Assembly: GCF_900109995.1 (NCBI RefSeq)
Contig: NZ_FOCB01000003.1
Coordinates: 62,001-126,000 of the forward strand
DNA length: 64,000 nucleotides
Reading direction: 5' to 3'
DNA from: Pseudomonas sp. ok272
Lineage (GTDB): Bacteria; Pseudomonadota; Gammaproteobacteria; Pseudomonadales; Pseudomonadaceae
Every line of letters starts with the position of its first letter. Position 1 is the stretch's first letter. Under the pieces are notes generated by a model. It had not been told where the DNA came from, did no database searches, and saw nothing but the letters and a program-made list of their open reading frames with translations. Both the position numbers and the translations under genes were made by a program. Positions 29,315-38,828 of the stretch are shown here, piece after piece.

Positions 29315-29536
29315 TCATCCCGGAGGCGTTTTGCGCCCCTGGGCCTGCGCGCAAATCACCCGCCGGCGCTCATCGTCAGCCGAACGCCATTCGCGGATGT
29401 CTTCGACATGCCGAAAGCAGCCCAGGCAGACTTTGTGCTCATCCAGCCGGCACACATTGGTGCACGGTGATGGCACGGCAGTGCTGACATTGCTGAACAG
29501 CGGCTTGGGCGGGCGAACAGGCGTGGACTGAGTCAC
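29315..29536 (-). CDS. DUF1289 domain protein
   Basis: A 73-residue protein with four cysteines in the DUF1289 pattern (SPCTNVCRLDEHKVCLGCFR, then IREW). The motif suggests metal or Fe-S binding; the function is unknown. I start it at the GTG at 29534-29536, four bases after the cyaY stop, with a GAGGG inside the cyaY end. Coupling to frataxin would fit an iron-sulfur link, but that is inference. Confidence 0.8.
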   Translation of the reverse strand: MTQSTPVRPPKPLFSNVSTAVPSPCTNVCRLDEHKVCLGCFRHVEDIREWRSADDERRRVICAQAQGRKTPPG

Positions 29537-29540
29537 GAAA

Positions 29541-29873
29541 TCACAGGCCCTCGAAATCGAGCTTGGTGCCGGCCTGCTCCCAGACGATGCGCTCAAGCAT
29601 CTCGCCCAACTGCTCTTCGCTCTTGTCGCACATCCAGCGCTCGCTTTCGGCGTCGTAGTCGAAGTGGAACCCACCGGACACCGCCGCCAGCCACAGCTGG
29701 CGCAATGGCTCCTGGCGACTGAAGATCAACTGGCTACCGCCTTCGAACTTGACGGTGAGCACACCGGCCGAGCTTTCCAGGTCTACATCCAGGCCACTCT
29801 CGTCGAAAATATCTTCCAGCGTTTGCTGGGTCGCATCGACCAGGTCGTGGAAACGGGCTTCAGTCAAACTCAT
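29541..29873 (-). CDS. cyaY: frataxin-like iron donor CyaY
   Basis: The 110-residue protein has the frataxin fold signature: acidic first helix (LTEARFHDLVDATQQTLEDI), DVDLESSAGVLTVKF, and QLWLAAVSGGFHFDYDAESE. CyaY binds iron and regulates IscS during Fe-S cluster assembly. GAGG lies eight bases before the ATG. It is divergent from the lptM-lysA operon with a 238-base promoter region. Confidence 0.94.
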   Translation of the reverse strand: MSLTEARFHDLVDATQQTLEDIFDESGLDVDLESSAGVLTVKFEGGSQLIFSRQEPLRQLWLAAVSGGFHFDYDAESERWMCDKSEEQLGEMLERIVWEQAGTKLDFEGL

Positions 29874-30111
29874 TGTGGCAACCTCAAAAAGTGTCTGCTT
29901 ACGCTCAAGCGCCGCAAGATACGGGCGAGCCCCGGTGATTGCAAAGGATACCGACCAAGCACCGGGTCGGGTCGCAAAAACCTTCGCGCACTGGCCACTT
30001 GATCACAGGCGACTGGCACAGGCCCGCCAGACGGGTGGTCCGTCGCATAGGCAAGCCGTTGGGTGGCCGGGTATACTCCGGCGCAATTAACGCATTTTCA
30101 AGGATTTCGCC

Positions 30112-30291
30112 ATGAAGCGCCTGATCTCTTCCCTTGCTGCGCTCGTCGCGGTTGCTTGCCTTGTTACGGCCTGTGGTCAAAAAGGTCCGCTGTACCTGCC
30201 CGATGACAGCAAATCCCCCGAGGATCAGGCCACGTCGTCGCAGTCCAAAGCGCACCAGCACGACACCACGAACAGCACCAGCACCTACTAA
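30112..30291 (+). CDS. lptM: small lipoprotein LptM/LppL (YifL family)
   Basis: A 59-residue lipoprotein: signal [17 protein letters not shown], lipobox VTAC with acylated cysteine 21, then [13 protein letters not shown]. The C-GxKGPLYLP motif after the cysteine is that of LptM (YifL), which helps the LptD/LptE lipopolysaccharide translocon mature in E. coli. In Pseudomonas this gene next to lysA is called lppL. It lies nine bases upstream of lysA and is probably co-transcribed. Confidence 0.92.
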   Translation: MKRLISSLAALVAVACLVTACGQKGPLYLPDDSKSPEDQATSSQSKAHQHDTTNSTSTY

Positions 30292-30300
30292 GGGACGATC

Positions 30301-31548
30301 ATGGACGCTTTTAACTACCGTGACGGGGAGCTGTTCGCGGAAGGTGTTGCCTTGTCCGCCATCGCCGAACGCTTTGGCACGCCTACCTATGTCTACTCCC
30401 GCGCCCACATCGAGGCCCAGTACCTGGCCTACGCCGATGCGTTGGCCGGCACGCCGCACCTGGTCTGCTTCGCGGTCAAAGCCAACTCCAACCTGGCGGT
30501 GCTGAATGTCCTGGCACGCCTGGGCGCAGGTTTCGACATCGTCTCCGGCGGTGAGCTGGAACGTGTCCTGGCCGCCGGTGGCCAGGCCGACAAGATCGTA
30601 TTCTCCGGCGTCGGCAAGACCCGCGAAGACATGCGTCGCGCCCTGCAAGTCGGCGTGCACTGCTTCAACGTCGAGTCCACCGATGAGCTGGAGCGCCTGC
30701 AAGTGGTCGCCGCCGAGCTGGGCGTTCGCGCACCGATCTCGCTGCGCGTGAACCCGGACGTCGACGCCGGCACCCACCCGTACATCTCCACCGGCCTTAA
30801 AGAGAACAAGTTCGGCATTGCCATCGCGGACGCCGAAGACGTGTACATCCGTGCCGCGCAGTTGCCCAACCTGGAAATCCTCGGTGTCGATTGCCACATC
30901 GGCTCGCAACTGACCAGCCTGCCACCGTTCCTCGATGCCCTCGATCGCCTGCTGGGCTTGATCGACCGCCTTGGCGAATGTGGCATCTACCTGCGCCATA
31001 TCGACCTCGGCGGCGGCGTCGGCGTGCGTTATCGCGATGAAGAGCCGCCGCTGGTGGCCGACTACATCAAGGCCGTACGTGAGCGCTGTGACGGCCGCGA
31101 CCTGGCCCTGGTGTTCGAGCCGGGCCGCTTCATCGTCGCCAACGCCGGCGTGCTGCTGACCCAGGTCGAGTACCTCAAGCACACCGAGCACAAGGATTTC
31201 GCCATCGTCGATGCGGCCATGAACGACCTGATTCGTCCGGCGCTGTACCAGGCCTGGATGAACGTCACCGCCGTGCATCCGCGCGATACCGCGCCCCGCG
31301 CCTACGATGTCGTGGGCCCGATCTGCGAGACCGGGGACTTCCTGGCCAAGGATCGCGCGCTGGCCCTGGAAGAAGGCGACCTGCTGGCCGTGCATTCGGC
31401 CGGTGCCTACGGGTTTGTCATGAGTTCCAACTACAACACCCGCGGCCGTGCCGCTGAAGTGCTGGTGGACGGTGATCAGGCGTTTGAAGTGCGTCGCCGC
31501 GAGACGGTCGCCGAGTTGTTTGCTGGCGAAAGCCTGCTGGCGGAGTGA
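30301..31548 (+). CDS. lysA: diaminopimelate decarboxylase LysA
   Basis: LysA decarboxylates meso-diaminopimelate to L-lysine. The 415-residue PLP enzyme shows the cofactor lysine K60 in [15 protein letters not shown], the glycine loop [21 protein letters not shown] and the substrate-site [12 protein letters not shown] lies five bases upstream. It is followed after four bases by dapF, which makes its substrate. Confidence 0.97.
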   Translation: MDAFNYRDGELFAEGVALSAIAERFGTPTYVYSRAHIEAQYLAYADALAGTPHLVCFAVKANSNLAVLNVLARLGAGFDIVSGGELERVLAAGGQADKIVFSGVGKTREDMRRALQVGVHCFNVESTDELERLQVVAAELGVRAPISLRVNPDVDAGTHPYISTGLKENKFGIAIADAEDVYIRAAQLPNLEILGVDCHIGSQLTSLPPFLDALDRLLGLIDRLGECGIYLRHIDLGGGVGVRYRDEEPPLVADYIKAVRERCDGRDLALVFEPGRFIVANAGVLLTQVEYLKHTEHKDFAIVDAAMNDLIRPALYQAWMNVTAVHPRDTAPRAYDVVGPICETGDFLAKDRALALEEGDLLAVHSAGAYGFVMSSNYNTRGRAAEVLVDGDQAFEVRRRETVAELFAGESLLAE

Positions 31549-31552
31549 TCCC

Positions 31553-32383
31553 ATGTTGCTGCGTTTTACCAAGATGCACGGCCTGGGCAACGACTTCATG
31601 GTCCTCGACCTGGTCAGCCAGCATGCGCATATCCTGCCCAAGCACGCCAAACAATGGGGCGACCGGCACACCGGCATCGGCTTCGATCAGTTACTGATTG
31701 TCGAGGCACCGAGCAACCCGGACGTGGACTTCCGCTACCGCATCTTCAACTCCGACGGTTCGGAAGTGGAGCAATGCGGCAACGGTGCGCGCTGCTTCGC
31801 GCGCTTCGTGCTGGACAAGCGCCTGACCACCAAGCGGCTGATCCGGGTTGAAACCAAGAGCGGCGTCATTGAACTCGACGTGCGCAATGACGGCCAGATC
31901 ACCGTCAACATGGGTGCGCCGCGCCTGGTGCCCGCCGACATTCCGTTCCAGGCGGACGTCCAGGCCAACCACTACACGGTTGACGTCGACGGCCAGGCCG
32001 TCGAACTGGCCGCCGTGTCCATGGGCAACCCCCATGCCGTGCTGCGGGTCGATGACGTCAACACCGCGCGGGTGCATGAGTTGGGGCCGAAGATCGAACA
32101 CCACCCGCGCTTTCCGGCGCGGGTCAACGTCGGTTTCCTCCAGGTGATCGACCGCAACCGTGCACAGCTGCGCGTCTGGGAACGCGGGGCCGGGGAAACC
32201 CAGGCCTGCGGTACCGGCGCCTGCGCCGCAGCGGTGGCCGCGATCAGCCAGGGGTGGATGGATTCGCCGCTATTGATCGACCTGCCCGGCGGGCGCTTGT
32301 CCATTGAATGGGCGGGCCCTGGCACACCTGTGCTGATGACCGGCCCGGCAGTGCGTGTATACGAAGGACAAGTGCGTCTTTGA
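31553..32383 (+). CDS. dapF: diaminopimelate epimerase DapF
   Basis: DapF interconverts LL- and meso-diaminopimelate. The 276-residue protein starts [18 protein letters not shown] and has both catalytic cysteines, C75 in [10 protein letters not shown] and the second in [12 protein letters not shown]. The ATG at 31553 follows the lysA stop by four bases; a longer in-frame extension back into lysA is not credible. Confidence 0.96.
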   Translation: MLLRFTKMHGLGNDFMVLDLVSQHAHILPKHAKQWGDRHTGIGFDQLLIVEAPSNPDVDFRYRIFNSDGSEVEQCGNGARCFARFVLDKRLTTKRLIRVETKSGVIELDVRNDGQITVNMGAPRLVPADIPFQADVQANHYTVDVDGQAVELAAVSMGNPHAVLRVDDVNTARVHELGPKIEHHPRFPARVNVGFLQVIDRNRAQLRVWERGAGETQACGTGACAAAVAAISQGWMDSPLLIDLPGGRLSIEWAGPGTPVLMTGPAVRVYEGQVRL

Positions 32384-32396
32384 GAGAGCCAAATCC

Positions 32397-33122
32397 ATGA
32401 CTGATCAGCCCCAGGTTCCAGCCCCACAGCCCGACGAATCCCCTTCCGAAAGCCTGGAGGCGGCGGCGGTTGCCGCGTACCTGGAGGCTCATCCGGATTT
32501 CTTCGTCGAGCACCAGGAACTGCTTCCGGCCCTGCGCATTCCGCACCAGCGCGGCGACACCGTGTCGCTGGTGGAGCGGCAGATGAATATCCTGCGCGAG
32601 CGCAACATCGAGATGCGCCACCGCCTCTCACAGCTGATGGATGTCGCCCGCGACAACGACCGGCTGTTCGACAAGACCCGCCGCCTGATCCTTGCCCTGA
32701 TGGATGCCAATAGCCTGGACGACGTGGTCATGAACGTCGAAGACAGCCTGCGCCAGGACTTCCAGGTGCCCTTTGTCAGCCTGATCCTGTTCAGCGACGA
32801 GCCTTTGCCGGTGGGTCGCTGGGTCAGCAGCAGCGAGGCACACAAGGCCATTGGCGGCCTGCTCTCGGAAGAAAAAGGCGTCAGCGGCAGCCTGCGCGAG
32901 CACGAACTGGACTTCCTGTTTGGCGAAGAACAGCGCAAGCAGATCGGTTCCACCGCCCTGGTCACCCTCAGCCATCAAGGCCTGCATGGCGTCCTGGCCA
33001 TCGCCAGCCGTGATCCGCAGCACTACAAAAGCTCGGTCGGCACACTGTTCCTCAGCTACATCGCCGAAGTCATGGGGCGCGTGCTGCCACGGGTCAACAC
33101 CACGCTGCGCTCGGTGCGCTGA
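32397..33122 (+). CDS. DUF484 family protein
   Basis: The 241-residue protein is a DUF484 member, a GAF-like domain family conserved between dapF and xerC in gammaproteobacteria. Visible features are [40 protein letters not shown] (coiled coil) and a GAF-like region to the end. Its function is unknown. The ATG at 32397 lies 13 bases after dapF. Confidence 0.9.
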   Translation: MTDQPQVPAPQPDESPSESLEAAAVAAYLEAHPDFFVEHQELLPALRIPHQRGDTVSLVERQMNILRERNIEMRHRLSQLMDVARDNDRLFDKTRRLILALMDANSLDDVVMNVEDSLRQDFQVPFVSLILFSDEPLPVGRWVSSSEAHKAIGGLLSEEKGVSGSLREHELDFLFGEEQRKQIGSTALVTLSHQGLHGVLAIASRDPQHYKSSVGTLFLSYIAEVMGRVLPRVNTTLRSVR

Positions 33123-33124
33123 CC

Positions 33125-34024
33125 ATGGAACGGCAACTGGACGCCTACTGCGAGCACTTGCGCAGTGAGCGCCAGGTGTCGCCCCACACTCTGGCCGCCT
33201 ACCGCCGAGACCTGAACAAGGTCCTGGCGCACTGCAACAAACAGCAGATTGAAAGCTGGGCCGGCCTGGACATCCAGCGCCTGCGCGGCCTGATCGCCCG
33301 CCTGCACGCCCAAGGCCAGTCCTCGCGCAGCCTGGCCCGCCTGCTCTCGGCCGTACGCGGGCTCTACCACTACCTGATCCGCGAAGGCGTGTGCGACCAC
33401 GACCCGGCCAACGGCCTGGCCCCCCCCAAGGGCGAACGCCGCCTGCCCAAGACCCTCGACACCGACCGCGCCCTGCAACTGCTCGATGGCGCCGTGGAGG
33501 ACGACTTCGTGGCCCGCCGCGACCAGGCGATTCTCGAACTGTTCTATTCTTCCGGCTTGCGCCTGTCCGAGTTGACCGGGCTCAACCTTGAGCAACTGGA
33601 CCTGGCCGATGGCCTGGTGCAAGTCCTCGGCAAGGGCAGCAAGACCCGCGTGCTGCCCATTGGTAAAAAAGCCCGTGAAGCCCTGGCGCTGTGGTTGCCG
33701 CTACGTGCGAGCGCCAACCCGATGGACGACGCGGTGTTCGTCAGCCAGAAGGGCAAGCGCATGGGCGCCCGCGCGGTGCAGACCCGGGTCAAGGTCGTCG
33801 GCGAGCGCGAGCTGGGGCAGAACCTGCATCCCCACATGCTGCGTCACTCCTTCGCCAGCCACTTGCTGGAGTCGTCCCAGGACTTGCGTGCCGTGCAGGA
33901 ACTGCTCGGCCACGCGGACATCAAGACCACGCAGATCTACACCCACCTGGACTTCCAGCACCTGGCCTCGGTCTACGACAGCGCCCACCCACGGGCCAAA
34001 CGCATCAAGGACAATGAGCAATGA
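33125..34024 (+). CDS. xerC: site-specific tyrosine recombinase XerC
   Basis: XerC with XerD resolves chromosome dimers at dif. The 299-residue protein has the SAM-like N-terminal DNA-binding domain ([17 protein letters not shown]) and the catalytic residues R146 ([12 protein letters not shown]), K170, H237 and R240 (HPHMLRHSF), H263 (LGHADIKTT) and nucleophile Y272. The 3' end overlaps the HAD gene as ATGA. In P. aeruginosa it is called sss. An integrase of a mobile element is ruled out by the lysA-dapF context. Confidence 0.96.
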   Translation: MERQLDAYCEHLRSERQVSPHTLAAYRRDLNKVLAHCNKQQIESWAGLDIQRLRGLIARLHAQGQSSRSLARLLSAVRGLYHYLIREGVCDHDPANGLAPPKGERRLPKTLDTDRALQLLDGAVEDDFVARRDQAILELFYSSGLRLSELTGLNLEQLDLADGLVQVLGKGSKTRVLPIGKKAREALALWLPLRASANPMDDAVFVSQKGKRMGARAVQTRVKVVGERELGQNLHPHMLRHSFASHLLESSQDLRAVQELLGHADIKTTQIYTHLDFQHLASVYDSAHPRAKRIKDNEQ

Positions 34025-34713
34025 CCATCCGCCTGATCACCTTCGACCTCGACGACACCCTGTGGGACACCGCCCCGGTGATTGCCAGTGCCGAGGCGGT
34101 GCTGCGCCAGTGGCTGGGTGAACACACCCCCGCCCTGGGTGCGCTGCCCATCGAACACTTGTGGGCGATTCGCGAGCGGGTGCTGGACCGCGAGCCCCAG
34201 TTGAAACATCGCATCAGCGCCTTGCGCCGCCGCGTGCTGTTCCACGCCCTGATCGAGGCCGGCTACGCGCAAGAACACGCGATGGCGTTGGCCGACCAGG
34301 CGTTTGAAGTCTTCCTGCATGCCCGCCATCAACTGCACGTCTTCCCCGAGGTACAGCCGACCCTGGAGATCCTGCGCAACCGCTATGCCTTGGGCGTGGT
34401 CACCAACGGCAATGCCGATGTGCGTCGGTTGGGGCTGGCGGACTACTTCACGTTTGCCGTGTGCGCCGAAGATATCGGCATCGCCAAGCCCGACGCGCGA
34501 TTGTTCCATGAAGCCCTGCAACGCGGCGGAGCCACCGCTGGCTCGGCGGTGCATATCGGCGACCATCCGGGGGATGACATTGCCGGTGCACAGCAGGCGG
34601 GGTTGCGGGCGATCTGGTTCAACCCGGCGGGCAAGCCGTGGGAAGCGGACAAGGCCCCCGATGCCGAGATCCGCAGCCTGACCGAGTTGCCCGGGCTGTT
34701 GGCGCGGTGGTGA
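34021..34713 (+). CDS. HAD family hydrolase (YigB-like)
   Basis: The 230-residue protein has HAD motif I as [10 protein letters not shown], motif II in GVVTNGN, and motifs III/IV in [10 protein letters not shown] and [13 protein letters not shown]. It has the four-helix C1 cap. Homologues beside xerC in E. coli (YigB) dephosphorylate FMN, so a flavin phosphatase role is possible. It overlaps xerC by four bases and ends the lptM-lysA operon. Confidence 0.9.
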   Translation: MTIRLITFDLDDTLWDTAPVIASAEAVLRQWLGEHTPALGALPIEHLWAIRERVLDREPQLKHRISALRRRVLFHALIEAGYAQEHAMALADQAFEVFLHARHQLHVFPEVQPTLEILRNRYALGVVTNGNADVRRLGLADYFTFAVCAEDIGIAKPDARLFHEALQRGGATAGSAVHIGDHPGDDIAGAQQAGLRAIWFNPAGKPWEADKAPDAEIRSLTELPGLLARW

Positions 34714-34735
34714 TCAGGAATGACACGCCGACCTT

Positions 34736-34823
34736 GTGGGAGCGAGCCTGCTCGCGATCAGGGCATAACCTTCAGAATTGATGTCGGCTGACCCACCGCC
34801 ATCGCGAGCAGGCTCGCTCCCAC
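34736..34823. repeat. REP pair (head-to-head) between HAD gene and sutA
   Basis: Two conserved inverted units with about 44 bases between them, located between two converging genes and followed by the sutA terminator. Confidence 0.87.
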
Positions 34824-34863
34824 AGCGTTTGTATCGGGCCTGAGCGCTTTGCTCCACCCATGA

Positions 34864-34890
34864 AAAAGCCCGCAGCGACGGCGGGCTTTT
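34864..34890 (-). terminator. terminator of sutA
   Basis: Stem AAAAGCCCGC / GCGGGCTTTT with a seven-base loop, just past the sutA stop; the minus-strand side continues with U residues. Confidence 0.82.
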
Positions 34891-34912
34891 CCAGCAACCA
34901 CAGCGCGGGCCC

Positions 34913-35239
34913 TTAGATAGGCCGGCTACCGTACTTGTTATCAGGCTTCTTTGGCGGATCCGCCACCACGTTGGCCTCGACTTCCTGAACCTTGCCGCCT
35001 TTGGCCAGGAACTCTTCCATCGCGCGCGCCAGCGCATCGCGCTCTTTATTCTTGGCTTCAACGCTGGGCAGTTCGTCTACCGACACCGCCGCCTTGGCCT
35101 TGCCTTTGGCAGTCGGGGCCGGCGCATCGTCACCGCCATCGTCGTCAGCAGCGTCTTCGGCTGCTGCTTCAAGACCTTCTTCGGCCTCGTCTTCGTCGCC
35201 TACTTCGAGGTCGTCGTTTTCCAGATCATCGTCGCTCAT
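34913..35239 (-). CDS. sutA: RNA polymerase-associated regulator SutA
   Basis: SutA is a small, largely disordered protein that binds RNA polymerase in P. aeruginosa and helps transcription during slow growth. This 108-residue homologue has the acidic N-terminal tail (DDDLENDDLEVGDEDEAEE and more), the central helix (VEAKNKERDALARAMEEFLA) and the C-terminal tail VVADPPKKPDNKYGSRPI. GAGGT lies five bases upstream of the ATG. Its own terminator follows. Confidence 0.9.
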   Translation of the reverse strand: MSDDDLENDDLEVGDEDEAEEGLEAAAEDAADDDGGDDAPAPTAKGKAKAAVSVDELPSVEAKNKERDALARAMEEFLAKGGKVQEVEANVVADPPKKPDNKYGSRPI

Positions 35240-35341
35240 GTTCTACCTCATGACTTGCGAAAAGCAGATTAGTTATAGCCCAGCTTCGTCGTCTGTCGAC
35301 GACTGCCGGAAAAAATTCAACGTCCACTGGTAACCAGCGGT

Positions 35342-35782
35342 TCATGCCCCGTCACCGTGTTCAGTGCCGAGGACTTTACGAGCACCGCCATGATCACGCT
35401 ACTCGTCCAGATAAATACCTTGCCAACCACCTAACACCAATCGGCCCGCCGTCAGGGGCAAACCCCACCGACAGCCTAGCAAACCGGCCTTGAAGTGCTC
35501 CGGGAGGTGGTCCAGGCCTTCGTCGCCATGCTCATCACCGGCCGAACCTTGTGGGCTCAGCCGATTGAAAAACCGTTCGATGGCACGACATACCGCCGGA
35601 TCGACGCTCTCGTCGAGGGTCGACGACGCCCAGGTTGCCGCCGCCAAAATGCAGCAGAGCCACTTGAGCCCGGACAGGCCGGCGAACCACTCGTCCATGA
35701 CCGGATGAACGCCTCGGGGCCTTGCCTGCAGGCTAATCAACGTCGGTTGCCCGCGAACAGTTCCGCGCACATTCGGGCGCAT
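35342..35782 (-). pseudogene. decayed yjbQ (secondary thiamine-phosphate synthase family)
   Basis: The reading frame shows clear pieces of the YjbQ/UPF0047 family: TLISLQARPRGVHPVMDE at the N-terminus, DPAVCRAIERFFNRLSPQG, EGLDHLPEHFKAGLLGC and GRLVLGGWQGIYLDE. The catalytic core expected to read like QHTSASLTINEN is instead AAATWASSTLDES, and a fragment QVALLHF is visible in another frame at about 35650-35668, pointing to a frameshift pair. A TAG after GIYLDE replaces one codon, beyond which the frame continues RDHGGARKVLG, the expected tail, to a second stop at 35342. The gene is therefore probably non-functional. It lies between sutA and amtB, where I recall an intact copy in P. aeruginosa. 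Confidence 0.75.
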
Positions 35783-35927
35783 TCTAGCGTGCTCTGGGAA
35801 AAAACAAAGAGCCTAATATTCCTGCAATGCTGTAAGCCATTGGCGTCACAAAAACACTCGCCGTAAAGACGACTTTCGGCGTATGAAAAATCCTTTCAGC
35901 CGCTGGCTACGTGCCAAATCCCAGGCG

Positions 35928-35959
35928 AAAAAAAGCCCGGCAAGCCGGGCGATTTTTTT
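35928..35959 (-). terminator. terminator of glnK-amtB
   Basis: A GC-rich stem (GCCCGGC / GCCGGGC) is flanked by A and T runs; on the minus strand an eight-base U-run follows. It lies eight bases past the amtB stop. Confidence 0.88.
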
Positions 35960-35967
35960 GCGCGTCG

Positions 35968-37305
35968 TTAGAGGTTGTAGCCGCGCTCGTTGTGCTGTGC
36001 CAAGTCCAGGCCCACCGCCTCTTCTTCTTCAGTCACGCGCAGACCCATGACGGCATCCAGCACCTTGAGAATGACGAAGGTGACGATCGCCGTGTAGATC
36101 ACGGTGAAACCAACACCTTTGCATTGAATCCAGACTTGCGCCGCAACATCGGTCACGGTGCCGAAGCCACCCAGCGCCGGAGCGGCAAACACCCCCGTCA
36201 GGATCGCGCCGAGAATACCGCCGATACCGTGTACGCCAAAGGCATCGAGGGAGTCGTCGTAACCGAGTTTACGTTTCAGGCTGGTGGCGCAGAAGAAGCA
36301 CACCACACCTGCGGACAGGCCGATGACCAGGGCGCCCATCGGGCCCACGGTGCCCGCAGCCGGGGTAATGGCCACCAACCCTGCGACGACACCCGAGGCA
36401 ATCCCCAGGGCACTCGGTTTGCCGTGGGTCAGCCACTCGGCAAACATCCAGCCCAGCGCCGCTGCTGCGGTTGCGATCTGAGTGACCAGCATCGCCATGC
36501 CGGCCGTGCCGTTGGCGGCCGCCGCGGAACCGGCGTTGAACCCGAACCAGCCGATCCACAGCATTGCCGCGCCCATCAGGGTGTAACCCAGGTTGTGCGG
36601 GGCCATTGGCGTGGAGGGATAACCTTTGCGCTTGCCCAACACCAGGCAGCAAACCAGGCCGGCGATACCGGCGTTGATGTGCACCACGGTGCCGCCGGCG
36701 AAGTCGAGCACGCCCCAGTCGCCCAACAGCGAACCCGGGCCACCCCAGACCATGTGGGCAATCGGTGCGTAGACCAGGGTGAACCAGATGCCCATGAAGA
36801 TCAGCATCGCGGAGAACTTCATCCGCTCGGCGAAAGCCCCGACGATCAGCGCCGGAGTAATGATGGCAAACGTCATCTGGAAGGTGACGAACACCGCCTC
36901 AGGAAACAACGCCGCAGGACCGGTAATGCTCGCTGGCGTCACGCCCGCCAGGAACAACTTGGACAAGCCGCCGACAAACGAGTTGAAATTGACGACGCCC
37001 GCTTCCATGCCCGTGGTGTCGAACGCCAGGCTGTAGCCATAGACGAACCACAGGATCGAGATCAGGCCGGTAATGGCGAAGCACTGCATCATCACCGAGA
37101 GAATATTTTTGGAACGAACCATGCCGCCGTAGAACAGCGCCAGACCCGGAATGGTCATGAACAGGACAAGGGCGGTGGACGTCAGCATCCAGGCGGTATC
37201 GCCGGAATTGAGGACTGGAGGCGCCACCGGATCTGCCGCCAGGGCCAGGCCTGGCATTACGATGGACAACAGGGCGCCTAGCCCTGCGAATTTACGCAGA
37301 GTCAT
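35968..37305 (-). CDS. amtB: ammonium transporter AmtB
   Basis: AmtB conducts ammonium/ammonia across the inner membrane. The 445-residue protein has a cleavable signal-like N-terminus (ending GLALAADPVA) and about 11 helices, with the family signatures FAGGTVVHINAGIAGL and DDSLDAFGVHGIGGILGA carrying the two pore histidines. The ATG at 37303-37305 has AGGAGA upstream. It lies 34 bases after glnK, the usual PII partner that plugs the channel. Confidence 0.96.
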   Translation of the reverse strand: MTLRKFAGLGALLSIVMPGLALAADPVAPPVLNSGDTAWMLTSTALVLFMTIPGLALFYGGMVRSKNILSVMMQCFAITGLISILWFVYGYSLAFDTTGMEAGVVNFNSFVGGLSKLFLAGVTPASITGPAALFPEAVFVTFQMTFAIITPALIVGAFAERMKFSAMLIFMGIWFTLVYAPIAHMVWGGPGSLLGDWGVLDFAGGTVVHINAGIAGLVCCLVLGKRKGYPSTPMAPHNLGYTLMGAAMLWIGWFGFNAGSAAAANGTAGMAMLVTQIATAAAALGWMFAEWLTHGKPSALGIASGVVAGLVAITPAAGTVGPMGALVIGLSAGVVCFFCATSLKRKLGYDDSLDAFGVHGIGGILGAILTGVFAAPALGGFGTVTDVAAQVWIQCKGVGFTVIYTAIVTFVILKVLDAVMGLRVTEEEEAVGLDLAQHNERGYNL

Positions 37306-37339
37306 ATTGTTTTCTCCTGGGGCGTTGGGGTTTGGCGGC

Positions 37340-37843
<504 letters not shown>

Positions 37844-37866
37844 TCAGTGCATGGGCCACTCTGGTC

Positions 37867-37885
37867 TTAGCAGAAAGCTTGCCAT
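37867..37885 (-). promoter_or_regulatory. sigma-54 promoter of glnK-amtB
   Basis: Read on the minus strand, TGGCAAGCTTTCTGCT matches the RpoN consensus TGGCAC-N5-TTGC, with GG (37883-37882) and GC (37871-37870) separated by exactly ten bases. It faces glnK, whose start is about 190 bases downstream. Confidence 0.72.
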
Positions 37886-37959
37886 CTCGTGAAAATCCCC
37901 TGAATTCAATCTCTTGCTCGCCGTCGTCGGCACCGATGGCCAATCCCCACGGTGGATAC

Positions 37960-37974
37960 GCACAACAACGGTGC
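37960..37974. promoter_or_regulatory. NtrC-type binding site
   Basis: GCACAACAACGGTGC fits the NtrC pattern GCAC-N7-GTGC. It lies about 80 bases upstream of the sigma-54 promoter, a normal enhancer distance. Confidence 0.6.
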
Positions 37975-38078
37975 GCCCGCGCCCGGGCAAATGCGCGAAA
38001 AACGTGCGTCCACGCCGATGCCATGGACGACCGAGACTGCGTGATACACTGCCGGCCACTGATTTAAGGACCCTCACC

Positions 38079-38339
38079 ATGCTCGCGCCCAAAGACCTCC
38101 TCGACGCCCTGAGCGGCCACGCCTCCCGCCTGTTCAGCGGTGAAACCCCGCTGCCGAAAAGCGAAATCGAAAGCCAGTTCAAGGCCCTGCTGCAAAGCGG
38201 CTTCAGCAAGCTGGACCTGGTCAGCCGGGAAGAATTCGACAGCCAGATGGTCGTGCTGGCGCGCACTCGGGCACGCCTGGAGAGTCTTGAGGCGAAGGTC
38301 GCGGAGCTGGAAGCACGGCTGAATCCGCCGGTGGCTTAA
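38079..38339 (+). CDS. ubiK: ubiquinone biosynthesis accessory factor UbiK
   Basis: The 86-residue protein is a BMFP/YqiC family member. It has a amphipathic N-terminal helix (LAPKDLLDALSGHASRLF), FKALLQSGFSKLDLVSREEF and a C-terminal coiled coil (TRARLESLEAKVAELEARL). UbiK forms a complex with UbiJ in aerobic ubiquinone synthesis in E. coli. AAGGA lies eight bases upstream. It is divergent from glnK as in other Pseudomonas. Confidence 0.92.
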   Translation: MLAPKDLLDALSGHASRLFSGETPLPKSEIESQFKALLQSGFSKLDLVSREEFDSQMVVLARTRARLESLEAKVAELEARLNPPVA

Positions 38340-38377
38340 GCCACAGCGCTCTATTCAATCGGCTTGTGCGGCGTACC

Positions 38378-38728
38378 CTAGAGAATCGGAGCGACCAGGC
38401 AGTAGCGAATCAGCGCTGGTTCAAGGCTCTGGTTTTGCCGTAATACGAGATACACGGCGACTTCTTTTCGATCTTCGACAATCTCGAAAACGATACGATA
38501 GGGGGCGATCAGCAGTTGCTGGTAGCCAAGAACACCCAGAGCGCTGGCATCAGGGCTGATCGGAAAGCTGTGTGGGAACTCTCTGAGTTTTGGCTCCATG
38601 CACAACAACAAGCATCGCGCTTGATGTCGCCGACCATAGCCCAAATATGGTCTGAATTTAAACTTCACTGCGGCTATATCTTTCTGTTCACGCTTCAGCA
38701 TGCTGATGACACTGCACCCTCGCAACAT
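38378..38728 (-). pseudogene. ParE/RelE-like toxin, probably N-terminally degraded
   Basis: The C-terminal 60 or so residues look like a RelE/ParE toxin: LREFPHSFPISPDASALGV, then YQQLLIAPYRIVFEIVEDRK, VYLVLRQNQS and ALIRYCLVAP. The first half (MLKREQKDIAAVKFKFRPY) does not resemble the two-helix start of such toxins, and no start codon with a good ribosome-binding site is obvious. No antitoxin gene is present; only 100 bases separate it from comM on the other strand. It sits between ubiK and comM, which I recall as adjacent in P. aeruginosa. A divergent but functional toxin cannot be excluded. Confidence 0.5.
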
Positions 38729-38788
38729 CCCGCGAAAGTTTGCCTGCGCTGTCGCCTCCTCGATCCCTGTATCGCGACTACCCTTGAA

Positions 38789-38807
38789 GAACCGCAGGAA
38801 GCGGTTC
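38789..38807 (+). other. small hairpin ahead of comM
   Basis: GAACCGC / GCGGTTC form a perfect seven-base stem with an AGGAA loop ending 22 bases before the comM start. The loop holds an AGGA sequence. Role unknown; it may be a terminator remnant or a translational element. Confidence 0.4.
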
Positions 38808-38828
38808 CCGTCACTTCAAGGAATGATC

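Noticed and set aside
29905..31677. A 590-codon open frame antisense to lysA
   Set aside because: Shadow of lysA caused by GC-rich third positions; its translation has no recognisable motif and would cover the lptM gene and promoter region.
33125..34024. Tyrosine recombinase as sign of a mobile element
   Set aside because: It is the housekeeping XerC within the conserved lysA-dapF-DUF484-xerC operon.
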